Shown here: positions 34,180 to 45,498 of the stretch, one piece after another
Numbering within the stretch: the stretch's first letter is position 1
How the letters are laid out: the number at the start of each line of letters is the position of its first letter
From: Argyresthia goedartella
Taxonomy: Eukaryota; Arthropoda; Insecta; Lepidoptera; Argyresthiidae
Direction of reading: 5' to 3'
Length of the DNA: 64,000 nt
Assembly: GCA_949825045.1 (NCBI GenBank)
Contig: OX463815.1
Coordinates: forward strand, 16,051,231 to 16,115,230
Made by a program: the position numbers and the translations under genes
Notes under the pieces: model-generated
What the model was told of the DNA's origin: nothing
Databases searched by the model: none
What the model saw: the letters and a program-made list of their open reading frames with translations, nothing else

Positions 34180-35890
34180 ATTTAAATATTAATATTAGTT
34201 AATTTGTGTAAATCATGACTGCAGTGTATCGTGTAGTATGCCCAGTTTTGTGTCAGTGCTGATAAGCGCAAGCAGTTATTTTGACCCGTGTTGATACTAA
34301 TGTGCGTCGCATTCGTCCAGTGTTGATGAATCATTAGTGATTGATATTACAAAGTAGCAAAAATAAGATGTTTTCAGTCTGATCTTGGCCGACAAAGCTA
34401 GTCCCATTCGCTGATCTTGGTTGATATTTTGGTATTTCAATGATAGTTCTGTTTTTACGAGTACTAATTACATGCTAATGTTTATAAGGTGTTGGACTTC
34501 ATTATTATTAAATTCGTGTGTAAAAAATGTAAACAAAATTTACGAGTACCAGGACTATCGCAGATTATGAGTACCTACCTATATCTGCCATGCTTCATAG
34601 CTATCATAAAAATGTAGCAAGCGCCAATCAATTGTCGATTCGATTTGACAATTCGCAAAACTTCAACTGAGCGAATCCTCTTCTCAAGCAGGATGGCAGA
34701 AGCATTTAGTCTCGTTCACTAAATGTCACTTTGTAAATCTACCCTTTCCCAAAACGTCCCTTTCGGAAGGTGTCCCAATTGCCGAATGTAACATTTAATC
34801 CATTCTAACATAACCGATTAAGTTACACTTTGGTCAAAAGACAGAGAGAGAATGATATATACGATTCATCGTGATCGATGACTTTTTTTCTTACACTCCA
34901 GCTGTCGTTATTCATATCGGTCTCTTATACGAATTCGTATATGAAACGATTCGGCAACAAATCTTCCCGAAGGTTGTCGACGACTGGCACGTCCGTCGTT
35001 ACCGTCCCGAAATATTCATAGCAATTCTGCTCAGATTATCAAAACAAAAGAACAACTAACTAACCCAATCACAGACCAACTGGAATATAAACAAGCGAAA
35101 TGTCCAACTTTATAACTCATAATATTTTTGGGAAGCATCCTTTGATGGTTTCAATTAAGGAAAGCGTTAACATTCGCCGAAAACACATTATCCATGGGAA
35201 CGCTCAACAAATTTGTTTACGACGCTTTCGGGAGTTCGTTTATTTTATTATCTACAGCTACAATGTTGTTATTTTCAATACGGTACTGTTCTTTTAACAA
35301 GTAATAAAAGAAGAAAAAAGTTTTTTGATTGATTTTATTACCATTTCCTTATATTAATATTACCATTTGTAATTTGATCTGGTGGGCTCTTAATTCATTT
35401 CTCACGCAAAAACGAGTGCTGAATCTCTGTTTTTATGTGTCTACAATGTTGCAAAGCCATTTCATTATTAACCTAGATTTAACGTAGATATGTTTCGTCA
35501 TCCTCACAAAACAATGTCTGCCCTCGAGTGATACATTGTCTTTGAAAAGCAAATATAATACGATTTGGGAATTCCATTACCGACAGGTAACAGCGACTCC
35601 TTGAATTGTACAAAATAACAAGAGTGATAGCTGTTTTTATTGTTGTAGTAGTTTTATTGTTGTTGTAGTAGTTGTAGTATTGTTGTAGTGTTATACTATT
35701 TTGCCAGATATAGTTAGGATTTATGCAGCTGTACTCGTAATGTTCGTAAAGTCCTGCGCGTAGAGTTAGTTAATCTGAATATTACTTACGTGTTTGAGAT
35801 GTTTTAAATATGAATATTCAGCAATAAACTCTTATTTATGCTACTTTTTACTTCGGAAAGGTACTGAAACCATGTGAAAGAAATTCCCGC
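34180..35890. other. Unassigned DNA
   Basis: AT-rich with (TTG/TAG)n-like simple sequence at 35,635-35,695. Two open frames (34,871-35,059 and 35,100-35,297) show no motif. Confidence 0.35.
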
Positions 35891-35952
35891 GCACAGCGCC
35901 ATCTATCGTCCGATTTACAAACTCGAACAGCAAGTTTCATCCGGCTTCAGCA

Positions 35953-36104
35953 ATGCTGCCGATCGCTGAAACTGAGGGGGGCGCCACCTCTATATCATCT
36001 TCAGTGGGCGCTCGTAACAGGAGAACCCGAGATCGAATGGTGACGGCTGAAGTGAGAGCGGTACGTCGGCGTAGGGGGTGGACTGTCGTCGGCTCTGAAA
36101 CCAG
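35953..36104 (+). CDS. Speculative alternative first exon
   Basis: An ATG at 35,953 opens 50 codons (MLPIAETEGG ... RRRRGWTVVGSET) plus two bases, ending at a GTGAGA donor (36,105). The splice phase is the same as that of the exon at 28,345-28,490, which would be required if both splice to one downstream exon. The stretch is GC-richer than its flanks. No homologue is recognised, and gcgccatctatcg / cagatggcgct motifs on either side could instead mark a repeat. Confidence 0.25.
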
Positions 36105-36105
36105 G

Positions 36106-36810
36106 TGAGACGAGTGTGCAACAGATGGCGCTAGCAACGCTACCCCTACATAAACTCGATGCAGCTGGTACAGCCGGTATATCTAGTAGGCAACTTTGTC
36201 GAATCGATGCAACGCTCGCTGGTAGCCTCTTATCTGAAACGTTATAGAAGCTCTTATTTGTTAAATTAGTAAGGTAAAGAGACAGATGGATCGACCATAG
36301 GAAGTATCCAAATCCAATTAAAGCAATACATCTAAGTGAGAATATCATTCCAACGTAATCAGGGTTGGTGAAATATTCTTTCATTTACTTAAGCAAACCG
36401 AACCTGTTTTGTATAAACTATTTTGAATATCACTAAGCACCCAAGGGAGAAACCCTAGTCCGGTGCCCAAGCCAAACAGTAATGAAAATGTGGACAAATT
36501 GGTAATTAATGTCCGCCACGTATTTTTGTGTTTATATGGAAAACAAATTGACTAAATACAAAGGTCTGGTTGGGTAAATTGGAATAACATTTAAAAATTA
36601 GCGTCACACTTTTTTCCATACGGGGTGGCTGAAGCTGATATACAGAGGAACCAAACGTTATTCAGCTTACAATTACTCTTACTCACTATGCGGATGTGGC
36701 GCGGTAAACACAATGGATGGAACACATTCGTACCTCTACTGAAAATCTGTCTTGATTGTGTTTTACCCATTGTGCTCTTATCCTATTGCATTTGTATCCT
36801 ACAATAAATA
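36106..36810. other. Unassigned DNA
   Basis: A short 'cgtcacacttttttccatac ggggtggct' block at 36,602-36,630 resembles the start of the repeats at 59.35 and 59.57 kb. Nothing else recognised. Confidence 0.35.
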
Positions 36811-36881
36811 TTTAATAGTAGTTTATGTGACTGTTACATAATGCCTAATTATGTACAGTTACATACACTAGTTTATCTACA

Positions 36882-37232
36882 CACATATCATAAGCTCTCT
36901 TTGATGTGTACAGGAACCGCATGTTTGACCGGCATTGTGGCTCTGCAGTTGTTTAGCTTGTTCTGTAGTACCAACGTGCCGCAGGCGGGCGTCGGCGTTC
37001 GAAATTTGAATTTCAGTACCAACTTCACAGACAAACTAGGGACGGCACGCAGGCGGGCGTCGGCGTTCGAAATTTGAATGTCATAATATGTAGAAAAATT
37101 ACACATTATGGTCATTATGTGTAATTTTTCAGATAAGAAATGAGTTTTTACCAAGTAGTTTAACATTATGCTGATCGTAACGTGCGGTTTGTGTACGCAG
37201 TAAAGAGGGTTTATGATACGTGTGTAGATAAA
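36882..37232 (-). mobile_element. Non-autonomous element, tttatctacacac family, copy 2
   Basis: It starts tttatctacacacatatc and ends gatacgtgtgtagataaa. It is closely similar to the copy at 7957-8317 in reverse, including the paired 'gcgggcgtcggcgttcg' subrepeats, and the shared flank continues to about 36,812. Confidence 0.85.
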
Positions 37233-37258
37233 TATGTCCAAATTTTTAACCGCTGGAG

Positions 37259-37295
37259 AGCAGTGGGTCTACCGCCCAAGCCCCGTCGTCGGCTT
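37259..37295 (-). repeat. Inverted, diverged unit in front of the 44-bp array
   Basis: cagtgggtctaccgcccaag followed by ccccgtcgtcggc is the reverse complement, with a few differences, of the array unit's gccgacgggg...cgacccactg. Confidence 0.8.
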
Positions 37296-37326
37296 GATCC
37301 CTATACCGACGCTTGAATAGACTTGC

Positions 37327-37982
37327 CGGTCACCGATGCCGACGGGGCTTGCGCGGTCGACCCACTGAAGCCGTCACCGATGCCGACGGGGCTTGCGCGG
37401 TCGACCCACTGAAGCCGTCACCGATGCCGACGGGGCTTGCGCGGTCGACCCACTGAAGCCGTCACCGATGCCGACGGGGCTTGCGCGGTCGACCCACTGA
37501 AGCCGTCACCGATGCCGACGGGGCTTGCGCGGTCGACCCACTGAAGCCGTCACCGATGCCGACGGGGCTTGCGCGGTCGACCCACTGAAGCCGTCACCGA
37601 TGCCGACGGGGCTTGCGCGGTCGACCCACTGAAGCCGTCACCGATGCCGACGGGGCTTGCGCGGTCGACCCACTGAAGCCGTCACCGATGCCGACGGGGC
37701 TTGCGCGGTCGACCCACTGAAGCCGTCACCGATGCCGACGGGGCTTGCGCGGTCGACCCACTGAAGCCGTCACCGATGCCGACGGGGCTTGCGCGGTCGA
37801 CCCACTGAAGCCGTCACCGATGCCGACGGGGCTTGCGCGGTCGACCCACTGAAGCCGTCACCGATGCCGACGGGGCTTGCGCGGTCGACCCACTGAAGCC
37901 GTCACCGATGCCGACGGGGCTTGCGCGGTCGACCCACTGAAGCCGTCACCGATGCCGACGGGGCTTGCGCGGTCGACCCACT
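37327..37982 (+). repeat. 44-bp GC-rich minisatellite, about 15 copies
   Basis: The unit gccgtcaccgatgccgacgg + ggcttgcgcggtcgacccac + tgaa repeats without visible variation; only the first (gccggtcacc) and last edges differ. Units abut directly without spacers. The array is much GC-richer than the surrounding DNA. Confidence 0.95.
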
Positions 37983-39470
37983 GGACCTGGTTATGAGGCA
38001 TCGCGATTTTGAACTTCATGCGATGGTAATAAAATTCAAAAATGTTTGGACGCCTTTAAGCACCTAGGGGTTAATATAGTTAATTAATGTAGAAGTAACT
38101 GTGTTGTTATTTTCAATGGCTTTCAAGTTACGAGCAGTGAGTCCGAAAATTTCGAGCTTTGTTTTTCTACGTTGCAAACTTATATTTCGCATACCCACAC
38201 GATACCAAACGATCCTAAAAAATAACAATGTAGAAATTAATGAGAACTTTAACCTCTTATAGATTGGGTTACTGTACAGTTGTGTCTGTTTAGCCAGTAA
38301 TTCACTACTCAATTTTTGTGATAATGATATTTTTTCTCGTTGCTGCTCAGTACTTTACAAATATCTCTTTTAGTCGGTTGGGACATTTCACGACTGGGAC
38401 ATATTACAGCACGAAACGCTGGTATTGCCTGGAGCCTATATTACACCATACCTGCCAAGTAATTGCCAATTAGTGCGGAACCTCCGTGTTCCAGGAAAGT
38501 TACTCTTTTTGGACATCGAAGTTCTTATACGCAGACGTCCTTTGGACTAATATCGTAAAACGGTATAACTCTAATTGATCACGATGTCACTACTAGATTT
38601 AGTTCAACAGCAGTTCCCAGTAATACTGGATACTACGATATATTGGATCAACTCTCGCTTATGAATTTTATACACAATTTTGTAAAATAAAACACCCAAA
38701 CTATGTTAGTAATTGTTTTTTTTTAGGTGCTTTGGCACCATACGGCCGCATGTCAGCCCCATTGTAACTTATTCTTAAAAGAGTACATGCTTATTTAATA
38801 TTATAAACTAACGCTTTCTTAAACTATTACTAAGATACTTATAAATTAAACTGTTGAAAAACACTTCTACTGCTTCAGAAGCGACGGTTTACGTCAACAA
38901 GTAGATCTATACAATTAATCCAGATCCTGTTCCCAGGAAACATTTTAAGTATTTTCATCAGAATCTAAATCTCTATTACCCATTGAAGTAAAAATTACGA
39001 TTTCTATTTTACACTTATTGTTTTTATTACCACCAAGACAATATTGTATGTGAATACGAGGTGATTTTCACTTGCCCTTAAATTAACTAGGGATCAAACA
39101 TTGACAATAATAATTTTCTTGCTTACAAATTTATATTTAAGTACGAGTTAATCTTATCTAACTACTATAAAAACAAATTCAAAAATTGACCCTTCGACAA
39201 ACAATTATTAACAAACAATTAACTAGGACTTAAATTATAACTTCATAAACACAAGTAGTATTGAGATGCACCAGCGGCGTATCAAACAAAACTAGTTAAG
39301 TAGATGAAACTGAGTTCTCCACCGAGTTTCCTTCCAATCAGCTTGCATAACTTGCACTATGCCTATTGACTCGAAATTTATAACAGACTTAGCGGTCAGT
39401 AACTTATAGTAGTCCGTTTAAACGTTTATAATATGTATTTATTATATTGTATTATATGTATTACTTTTAT
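37983..39470. other. Unassigned AT-rich DNA
   Basis: Just after the array, 'aggcatcgcgattttgaa' (38,000) recurs at 46,388. Otherwise no gene or repeat edge is seen. Confidence 0.4.
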
Positions 39471-39475
39471 TATAT

Positions 39476-39760
39476 TTTATCTACACACATACCATAATGC
39501 GTTGAAAAGCCGCCAACTACGAAGTGCTTTATTAGAATAAATTTCTTATCTGTGAAAATGTTATTATGGATTATCATTATAGCCTCTAGTTCGAAAAACA
39601 AAGCAAGCTTCATAAAAATAAAGCAATTTGATTTGACTTCAATTCTAATATCAGTCGGGTTGACGTTCTATTCGAAATTAAATATCAATGTCGCAATGCC
39701 GGTCATAACATGCGGTTCCTGGACACATCATAGAGAGCTTACAATATGTGTGTAGATAAA
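39476..39760 (+). mobile_element. Non-autonomous element, tttatctacacac family, copy 3
   Basis: Both inverted ends and the 'atgcggttcctggacacatc' block are kept, but the centre is replaced or degraded. The conserved outer flank follows at 39,761-39,840 and contains its own short duplication of 'cagtcacataaacta'. Confidence 0.75.
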
Positions 39761-39924
39761 GCAGTGTATGTAAATGTACATAATTGGGCATTATGTATCA
39801 GTCACATAAACTACTATTATGTAACAGTCACATAAACTATATTATACATGAATTAAAAGATAGTTATTTAATTTATTGTGCACCAAACTGCCCTTACTAG
39901 CAATAGACGGTCTCTTCTGCCTAG

Positions 39925-40145
39925 GTTTGCTGAAATAAATCTCTTTTTAGAGATAAGCTCGCCTTTGCGCATAAGTGGTCATGTATTCTTACTCATTATT
40001 TACCGTGCCGTAATGATGAGTAGTTTGAGTAGTAGTTTTTTCTAATTTTTTGAACTTATTGTCTTGTTACATTATGTCTCTTTTCTCTAACTTTGTAACT
40101 ATATTGTAAGTTTTATAATTTTTGAGTGCTCCGTACCCCTTAAAA
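39925..40145 (+). mobile_element. LINE 3' tail fragment
   Basis: 'aaataaatctctttttagag' followed by ataagctcgcctttg matches the 3' UTR of the LINE remnant at 10.1-10.3 kb, here on the plus strand. No coding part is attached. Confidence 0.5.
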
Positions 40146-40480
40146 ATGAAAAACGGAGCCATTACCAAGCGGCATCAGAAGCTGTATGTGAATTCATAAT
40201 TCTTTTTCCATTAATTCAAAGGCGAACTTATCTATAAAAAACAGATTATTTCATATTTAAACTAAAAGCTGAATTTGAGCTTTTATTTAGCCTGTATGAA
40301 GGCCGCGAAAGTTGATATACAGCCGTTATAAGTGCAAAAGGGCCCCAAATTATGTTTTTTTTTGCGTTATACAGGCTGTATGGTAATACAGAAGCTGTAT
40401 AGGGAACCCGTTAACCGTATTAGAGCAGTAATTCGGCGTAAAAAAGAAACCATAATGTTAGTTGGCGTAAAAATCTATAT

Positions 40481-41785
40481 ACATAGTCAGGTCATAAGTT
40501 CTGTCACACAATAAAAACTTTTGAATTTAGAACGCTGGCCACAAAAAAGTTTATTGGATTCGAATTTCGAATTTTTCATGAAAATAAAAATGTGTACTTT
40601 TTTGAATTTTCCTCATTTTTAAATATGGAGTGGACACTTAAAGAAGACCGTGTCGCAGTTATTGCGTTGCATCGTTGCGGTTACGTGCCAATTCAGATTT
40701 TCGACTTACTGAAAAATTTGAATATAACCAAAAGATTCGTTTATCGTACCATAAAACGATACAATGAAGACTCTTAGTGTAGAAGACAGGTCAAGAAGTG
40801 GTCGCCCTCGCTCTGTTAGGACTCCAGCAGTGATAAAAGCTGTGAAGGCGCGAATTCAAAGAAATCCCATACGTAAGCAGAAACTGTTGGCCCTTCAGAT
40901 GGGGTTAAGCAGGACCACGATGAAAAGGGTTTTAAATGAAGACTTAGGGCTTAGGGCATATCGAAGAAAAACAGGACATCGTTTGGACGCTCGTTTAATG
41001 GACCTGAGACTGAAGAGATGCCGCGCTTTGTTGAAGCGGTACGCGGGAAAAAAACATCGGGAAATTATTTTTTCGGATGAAAAAATTTTCACCGTGGAAG
41101 AGAGCTACAACAAACAAAATGATAAGGTGTACGCACACAGCAGTGAAGAAGCGAGCAACCGTATTCCGCGTGTCCAACGAGGTCATTTTCCATCCTCGCT
41201 CATGGTTTGGTTGGGAGTCTCTTCTTAACTGAGGTACATTTTTGTGAGAAAGGCGTAAAAACGAATGCAGTTGTGTATCAAAATACAGTCCTCAAGAACC
41301 TTGTGGAACCTGTTTCTCATACCATGTTTAATAACAGGCACTGGGTATTCCAACAAGATTCTGCGCCAGCTCATAGAGCGAAAAGCACACAAGACTGGCT
41401 GGCGGCGCGTGAAATCGACTTCATCCGGCACGAAGACTGGCCCTCCTCCAGTCCAGATTTGAGTCCGTTAGATTACAAGATATGGCAACACTTGGAGGAA
41501 AAGGCCTGCTCAAAGCCTCATCCTGATTTGGAGTCACTCAAGGCATCCTTGATTAAGGCAGCCGCCGATACTGACATGGACCTCGTTCGTGCTGCGATAG
41601 ACGACTGGCCGCGCAGAATAAAGGCCTGTATTCAAAATCGCGGGGGTCATTTTGAATAAACTTTATTGCCATAAGAATCTATGTTTTATTAAGTTCATTT
41701 TGCTATATAAATGTTAACATAAATAATAAACTTGTCTAAATTATTTCATATTGCACATGTGACAGAACTTATGACCTGACTATGT
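40481..41785 (+). mobile_element. maT-like (DD37D) mariner transposon with perfect terminal repeats
   Basis: acatagtcaggtcataagtt...cacaca at 40,481-40,508 is repeated in exact reverse complement at 41,758-41,785 (28 bp). The flanks read tata on both sides, consistent with a TA target duplication. The element sits inside another repeat whose start (ctatata/tataaaaatgaatcgct) is split by the insertion. About 1.3 kb, normal length for the family. Confidence 0.9.
40625..41659 (+). pseudogene. mariner transposase, frameshifted
   Basis: The transposase reads in three pieces. The first is 40,625-40,777 (MEWTLKEDRVAVIALHRCG and the first helix-turn-helix). The second is 40,764-41,228 (second DNA-binding domain with LALQMGLSRTTMKRVL, and the first catalytic Asp in IIFSDEKIF). 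The third is 41,207-41,659 (second Asp in VFQQDSAPAH and third Asp in SPDLSPLDYKIW). Thirty-seven residues separate the second and third Asp, the DD37D spacing of the maT group described from moths. Small indels near 40,770 and 41,212 break the frame, so it is inactive, but the perfect ends may still be mobilised by an intact relative. The protein would cut and paste the element at TA sites. Confidence 0.9.
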
Positions 41786-41786
41786 A

Positions 41787-42262
41787 TATAAAAATGAATC
41801 GCTGTTCGTTAGTCTCGCTAAAACTCGAGAACGGCTGGGCCGATTTAGCTGATTTTGGTTTTGAAATGTTTGTTGTAGACCAGGGAAGGTTTAAAAGTAG
41901 GGTAGGATAGGGTATGGGTAGGGTAGGGTAGGAGTAGGGTAGGGCTAGGGTAGGGGTAGGGTAGGAGTAGGGTAGGGGTAGGGTAGGGGTAGGGTAGGGG
42001 TAGGGTAGGGGTAGGGCAGGGTAGGGAAGGGTAGGGGTAAGGGTAGGGGTAGGGTAGGGGTAGGGTAGGGTAGGGTAGGGCAGGGGTAGGGTAGGGGTAG
42101 GGTAGGGTAGGGGAAGGGTAGGGTAGTGGTTGGGTAGGGGTAGGGTAGGGTAGGGGTTGGTTAGGGTTAGGGGTAGGTTAGGGTAGGGATAGGTAAGGGT
42201 AAAGTAGGGGTAGAGCTACCCGCAGCGAAGCGAGAGCGGGTCAGCTAGTAAAATATAAAAAT
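41787..42262 (+). repeat. Dispersed repeat expanded by a G-rich array
   Basis: The head (aatgaatcgctgttcgttag...gagaacggctgggccgattt) and tail (cagcgaagcgagagcgggtc + agctagt) belong to one common lepidopteran-type repeat. Between them lies a GGGTA-rich array (41,896-42,214) that is not part of the usual repeat as I remember it. Confidence 0.6.
41896..42214 (+). repeat. (GGGTA/GGGGTA)n array, about 320 bp
   Basis: Irregular alternation of gggta and ggggta with scattered variants. It could form G-quadruplexes on the plus strand. It is not the insect telomere repeat TTAGG. Confidence 0.95.
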
Positions 42263-43585
42263 AAAAATAGGTCTACAGCACTAGAGCCTAGGCTGTTCTT
42301 CGGTATTAAATAGAATCATACTCAGCGTCAGCGTCATATCAATCAGCGTCAATTATGACGTGCAGATTGATATTTATTGTAAATCTTTGTAAGTTTTATA
42401 GCAAAATTTTTCAAGCCCTAGCACAATTATTAATAAAGTAAGAGAAATACTAAATATCGGTGGGTAAGTGTTTGTTTTTGAGTTTAGAATAATAAAATAT
42501 ATTGTAAATAACAGATTTGAGGGCAGAGACATCATTATTTTTGTTGGTAATTATGATACGACTTTAGTTATTACTAAATATTGTCAAGTATTTCTTAAAT
42601 TATCTTTTGAAATATATTTTTTTTATTCGAAAATGGCGACAATCAGCTAAACAGCGTTAACGATTTATAGTCTTAGTAACTGTACTACTTAATTCCTATC
42701 AACAACCTTCCAACAACCTTCCATTATCTTATCATGCTGTATTATTCACCTACTGTAGTTTCCACCATTGTTCAGAGTTGGAGAGGCTGGTGATCTGTAA
42801 TACAGGTCTCCTAGCACGGACACCAGTCCCTCATACAGAAAATGATATATAGGTTAGCTGTATACTATTTAAGATAACATTTGTTATGTTAATTTACTGT
42901 GTGAGAGAGAAATAAATAAAATTATTATTATAATAAAATGTAGTCTTTTTTTTGTCTGCCTTTTAATAAAATATTTTAGAACCCCCGTAACCAAGCTGCT
43001 TTCGCCAACCTAACACTCGCTATACTTCGCCAACCTAACAATTATATGAAATCGATTTAATCTGAGCAATTTTAATGTTGGGGCCGGGGCGGTCAGCTAA
43101 TTTTAAATGCAAAATTTTATGGAAATGTGAAAAAAATGTTGCTCTGATCAAATCAGTCTCATAGTGGAAATTGTTCATAAATGATGTTCCCAACAACCCC
43201 TTTAAAAATATGACTGCACCTGTCTGTTACACGCTGTTCAGAGCTGTCATAGTTATTCAGAAGTCGTGAGCATTAGTTAGTTTTTAAGAGAAACACTTAA
43301 TCTCGAGGCTCCGATATTGTTTGATATAACACACAATATTGTTTTTTTTTTGTTGTTGGCAAGGATGACTTATGTATGTGCTATGTACATTGGTACTCTG
43401 AATCTATAGCCTATCTTCTATAACTATTACATACCTAGTAAATGTTAGTGAAGAGATACACGTAATCTAGTGGCTGTGGTTGACCTTAAGACAAAAATCC
43501 AATCACTGAGTTTGTGGCCGTATGTAGTTACATAGTTTGTTGTCGTTGTTGTATCTAGTTGGTACAGACAATGATAAGGCTACCG
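42263..43585. other. Unassigned DNA
   Basis: Around 42,760-42,945 the sequence ends in 'gtgtgagagagaaataaata', which looks like the 3' tail of a retroelement. No coding sequence. Confidence 0.35.
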
Positions 43586-43589
43586 TGTT

Positions 43590-43640
43590 ATGTATATATG
43601 TATATATGTATATATGTATATATGTATATATGTATATATG
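43590..43640 (+). repeat. Microsatellite, 8-bp unit gtatatat
   Basis: Six perfect copies of tgtatata. Confidence 0.95.
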
Positions 43641-44330
43641 CCGACACAAAACTTTGTAATAATATCATTAATTGTAAGTATACGGGTACAACACTTAAGT
43701 TAAAAATAAAAAGCATTTTCTCGATGTCGTGTTTTCTTATTACTCTCTTAAACTGAAACTGTATGCAAAAGGGGAAGTGTAATTTATTTTTATGTTCAAT
43801 ACACATTTATTTAGTATTTATATCTTGTGGATAAACAATTATTTCTATCCGCATGTCAGATTTTAATTACTATTATCAAGTAATTTTTTTGATATTTTAT
43901 AATGTTTGAAATGTAGTGCATTTAGTCTCCTGCTATTAGTAGTTACAAAGAGATCTCGATTTGTGAGTAGTTGTTGCTGCTGCTGGTCATTTACACAGAT
44001 CCTGAATCTTTCCTAAATATTTTTGCAACTTGCAAGAGGTTTGTTACCGTGTCTAAGCATTCTTTTAATTAAATACACACGTGGCACGCACTATTACGGA
44101 CATTACTAGTTATATAATCATCTCCGTAAAAGTCTTTAAAATGTTTTACAAAATACTGCAGGAGTTCTTTTGCCAAAGAAAGTAAGTGCCTATACTTTTT
44201 ACTGGAGCATAATGTTCCTCCACAAAAAAAACGTCAGGAAATGTGAAAAAGGCCGTGATAATGGGTTTGGAAGTATGACAATGTTTAAATGAAACAAGAA
44301 AGATCTAAGTTTGTTTCCAATGAGAAGGAC
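43641..44330. other. Unassigned AT-rich DNA
   Basis: No gene or repeat edge recognised. Confidence 0.4.
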
Positions 44331-44333
44331 CTT

Positions 44334-44564
44334 CTATAGTCCTCTCACTGCCCTGTGAATTTTCGATGGCAATTTGCGTTTGTTTAGAAAACTTGAAATT
44401 ATTTCGATTTCTTGGGCACTCCATTTGGTTATATACTTTCCAAATTTGCCATTGCGCCAAACAACCATTAACCGCTTCACTATACCCAAATCAACAAGGT
44501 GTAGAGAATCTCTGATACAGGGAAGTCTGGTATCATATCTACAGGTAGCCACTGTAAAGGACAA
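44334..44564 (-). pseudogene. Transposon-derived protein fragment
   Basis: The minus frame contains DSLHLVDLGIVKRLMVVW and a SAQEIEIISSFLNKR block. This resembles the D-x-M-H-x-V-x-L-G-x-x-(R/K) region of a widespread invertebrate transposon-derived protein, possibly CMC/EnSpm-like. Only about 75 codons are left and no catalytic motif is visible. Family assignment is tentative. Confidence 0.45.
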
Positions 44565-44809
44565 TCTTTCGTAGCCATAGAAATATGGCTACGAAATATT
44601 GGCAGACCAAAATAAAAATTTAAAGGTATTTCGGATGGAACATCAATCCATTTCAATATTCACCTTGCTCATTCGTTTTGATGCGTATCACTTTGAAGGT
44701 ACCTAAAATTGGTCTTGCGTCGCGTGGTAATATTTCTAGAATTCTGCTATTTATAATTGCAATTAAATCATTCAGAAAAATAATGAGAAATGTATGGTTA
44801 AAATCGGGG

Positions 44810-45002
44810 GCCACAACTTCTTTCAATACCACATATTGTACATAGCACCTGGTTACATACATGGAGTATGAAAGTAGCCGCACCAATAATTAACAATAAT
44901 ATGCTATCTAAAAATACAGGAAAATAAATACTCTTGCAAGAAACTTGAATACCATTGTGCCGTAGTACGGAGCCCGACGTGCGCGAGTCCGACTTCAACC
45001 AC
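44810..45002 (+). repeat. Dispersed 'ggaaccctt' repeat, degraded 3' part
   Basis: It matches the second half of the copy at 51,251-51,662: ttctttcaataccacata, tggttacatacatggag, and the end gcgcgagtccgactt. It is more diverged than the other copies. Confidence 0.65.
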
Positions 45003-45337
45003 AGTCAAAAGCCTATATTTTGTACTTACATCAAATATCTACTGTAGCCGTCGAGGCGGTAGAGCCTGAGGCATCATCTGCTCAAAAGAGTCGCCAACTG
45101 AGTTAAGAACAGCCATTATAAAACATTTGCGTTAAATTTAAGGTATTTTCAATTACAAAAGTACACAGGGACCTCTGATGGAAAATAATACAATTAATTT
45201 TGGTTTCACCTGGACCCCATTGTCCAAACTTGCCGGTTTTGTTGAAATTAGGGATCAATTTTAAACGAATAGCTGACGTTTTACGTAGTTTTGGATGACC
45301 TTGTACCCAGAATTATTAAAATATGCAAGGTTTCAAA

Positions 45338-45440
45338 GATCTCCGTAGTCTAGTGGATTCATGCTCGCTTCTCACGACGATGCGGGTTCTTATTGAGTGC
45401 TGACTATGTATCAATGGGATGAGTGCCGCGAGAATCCCTA
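45338..45440 (+). mobile_element. SINE family 2, partial
   Basis: gatctccgtagtctagtgga (box A-like) and gatgcgggttcttattgagt (box B-like) match the SINE at 63,380. The rest of the body is missing. Confidence 0.6.
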
Positions 45441-45498
45441 ACTTCCGCACTCGTTGTAAAAATCCTTTTGAATTTAATATTAAGGGTATGAACCCCCT

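Noticed and set aside
37327..37982. CRISPR-like array
   Set aside because: Units abut directly with no unique spacers and the context is an animal genome; this is a minisatellite.
41896..42214. Interstitial telomere array
   Set aside because: The unit is GGGTA/GGGGTA, not the insect TTAGG, and it lies inside a dispersed repeat.
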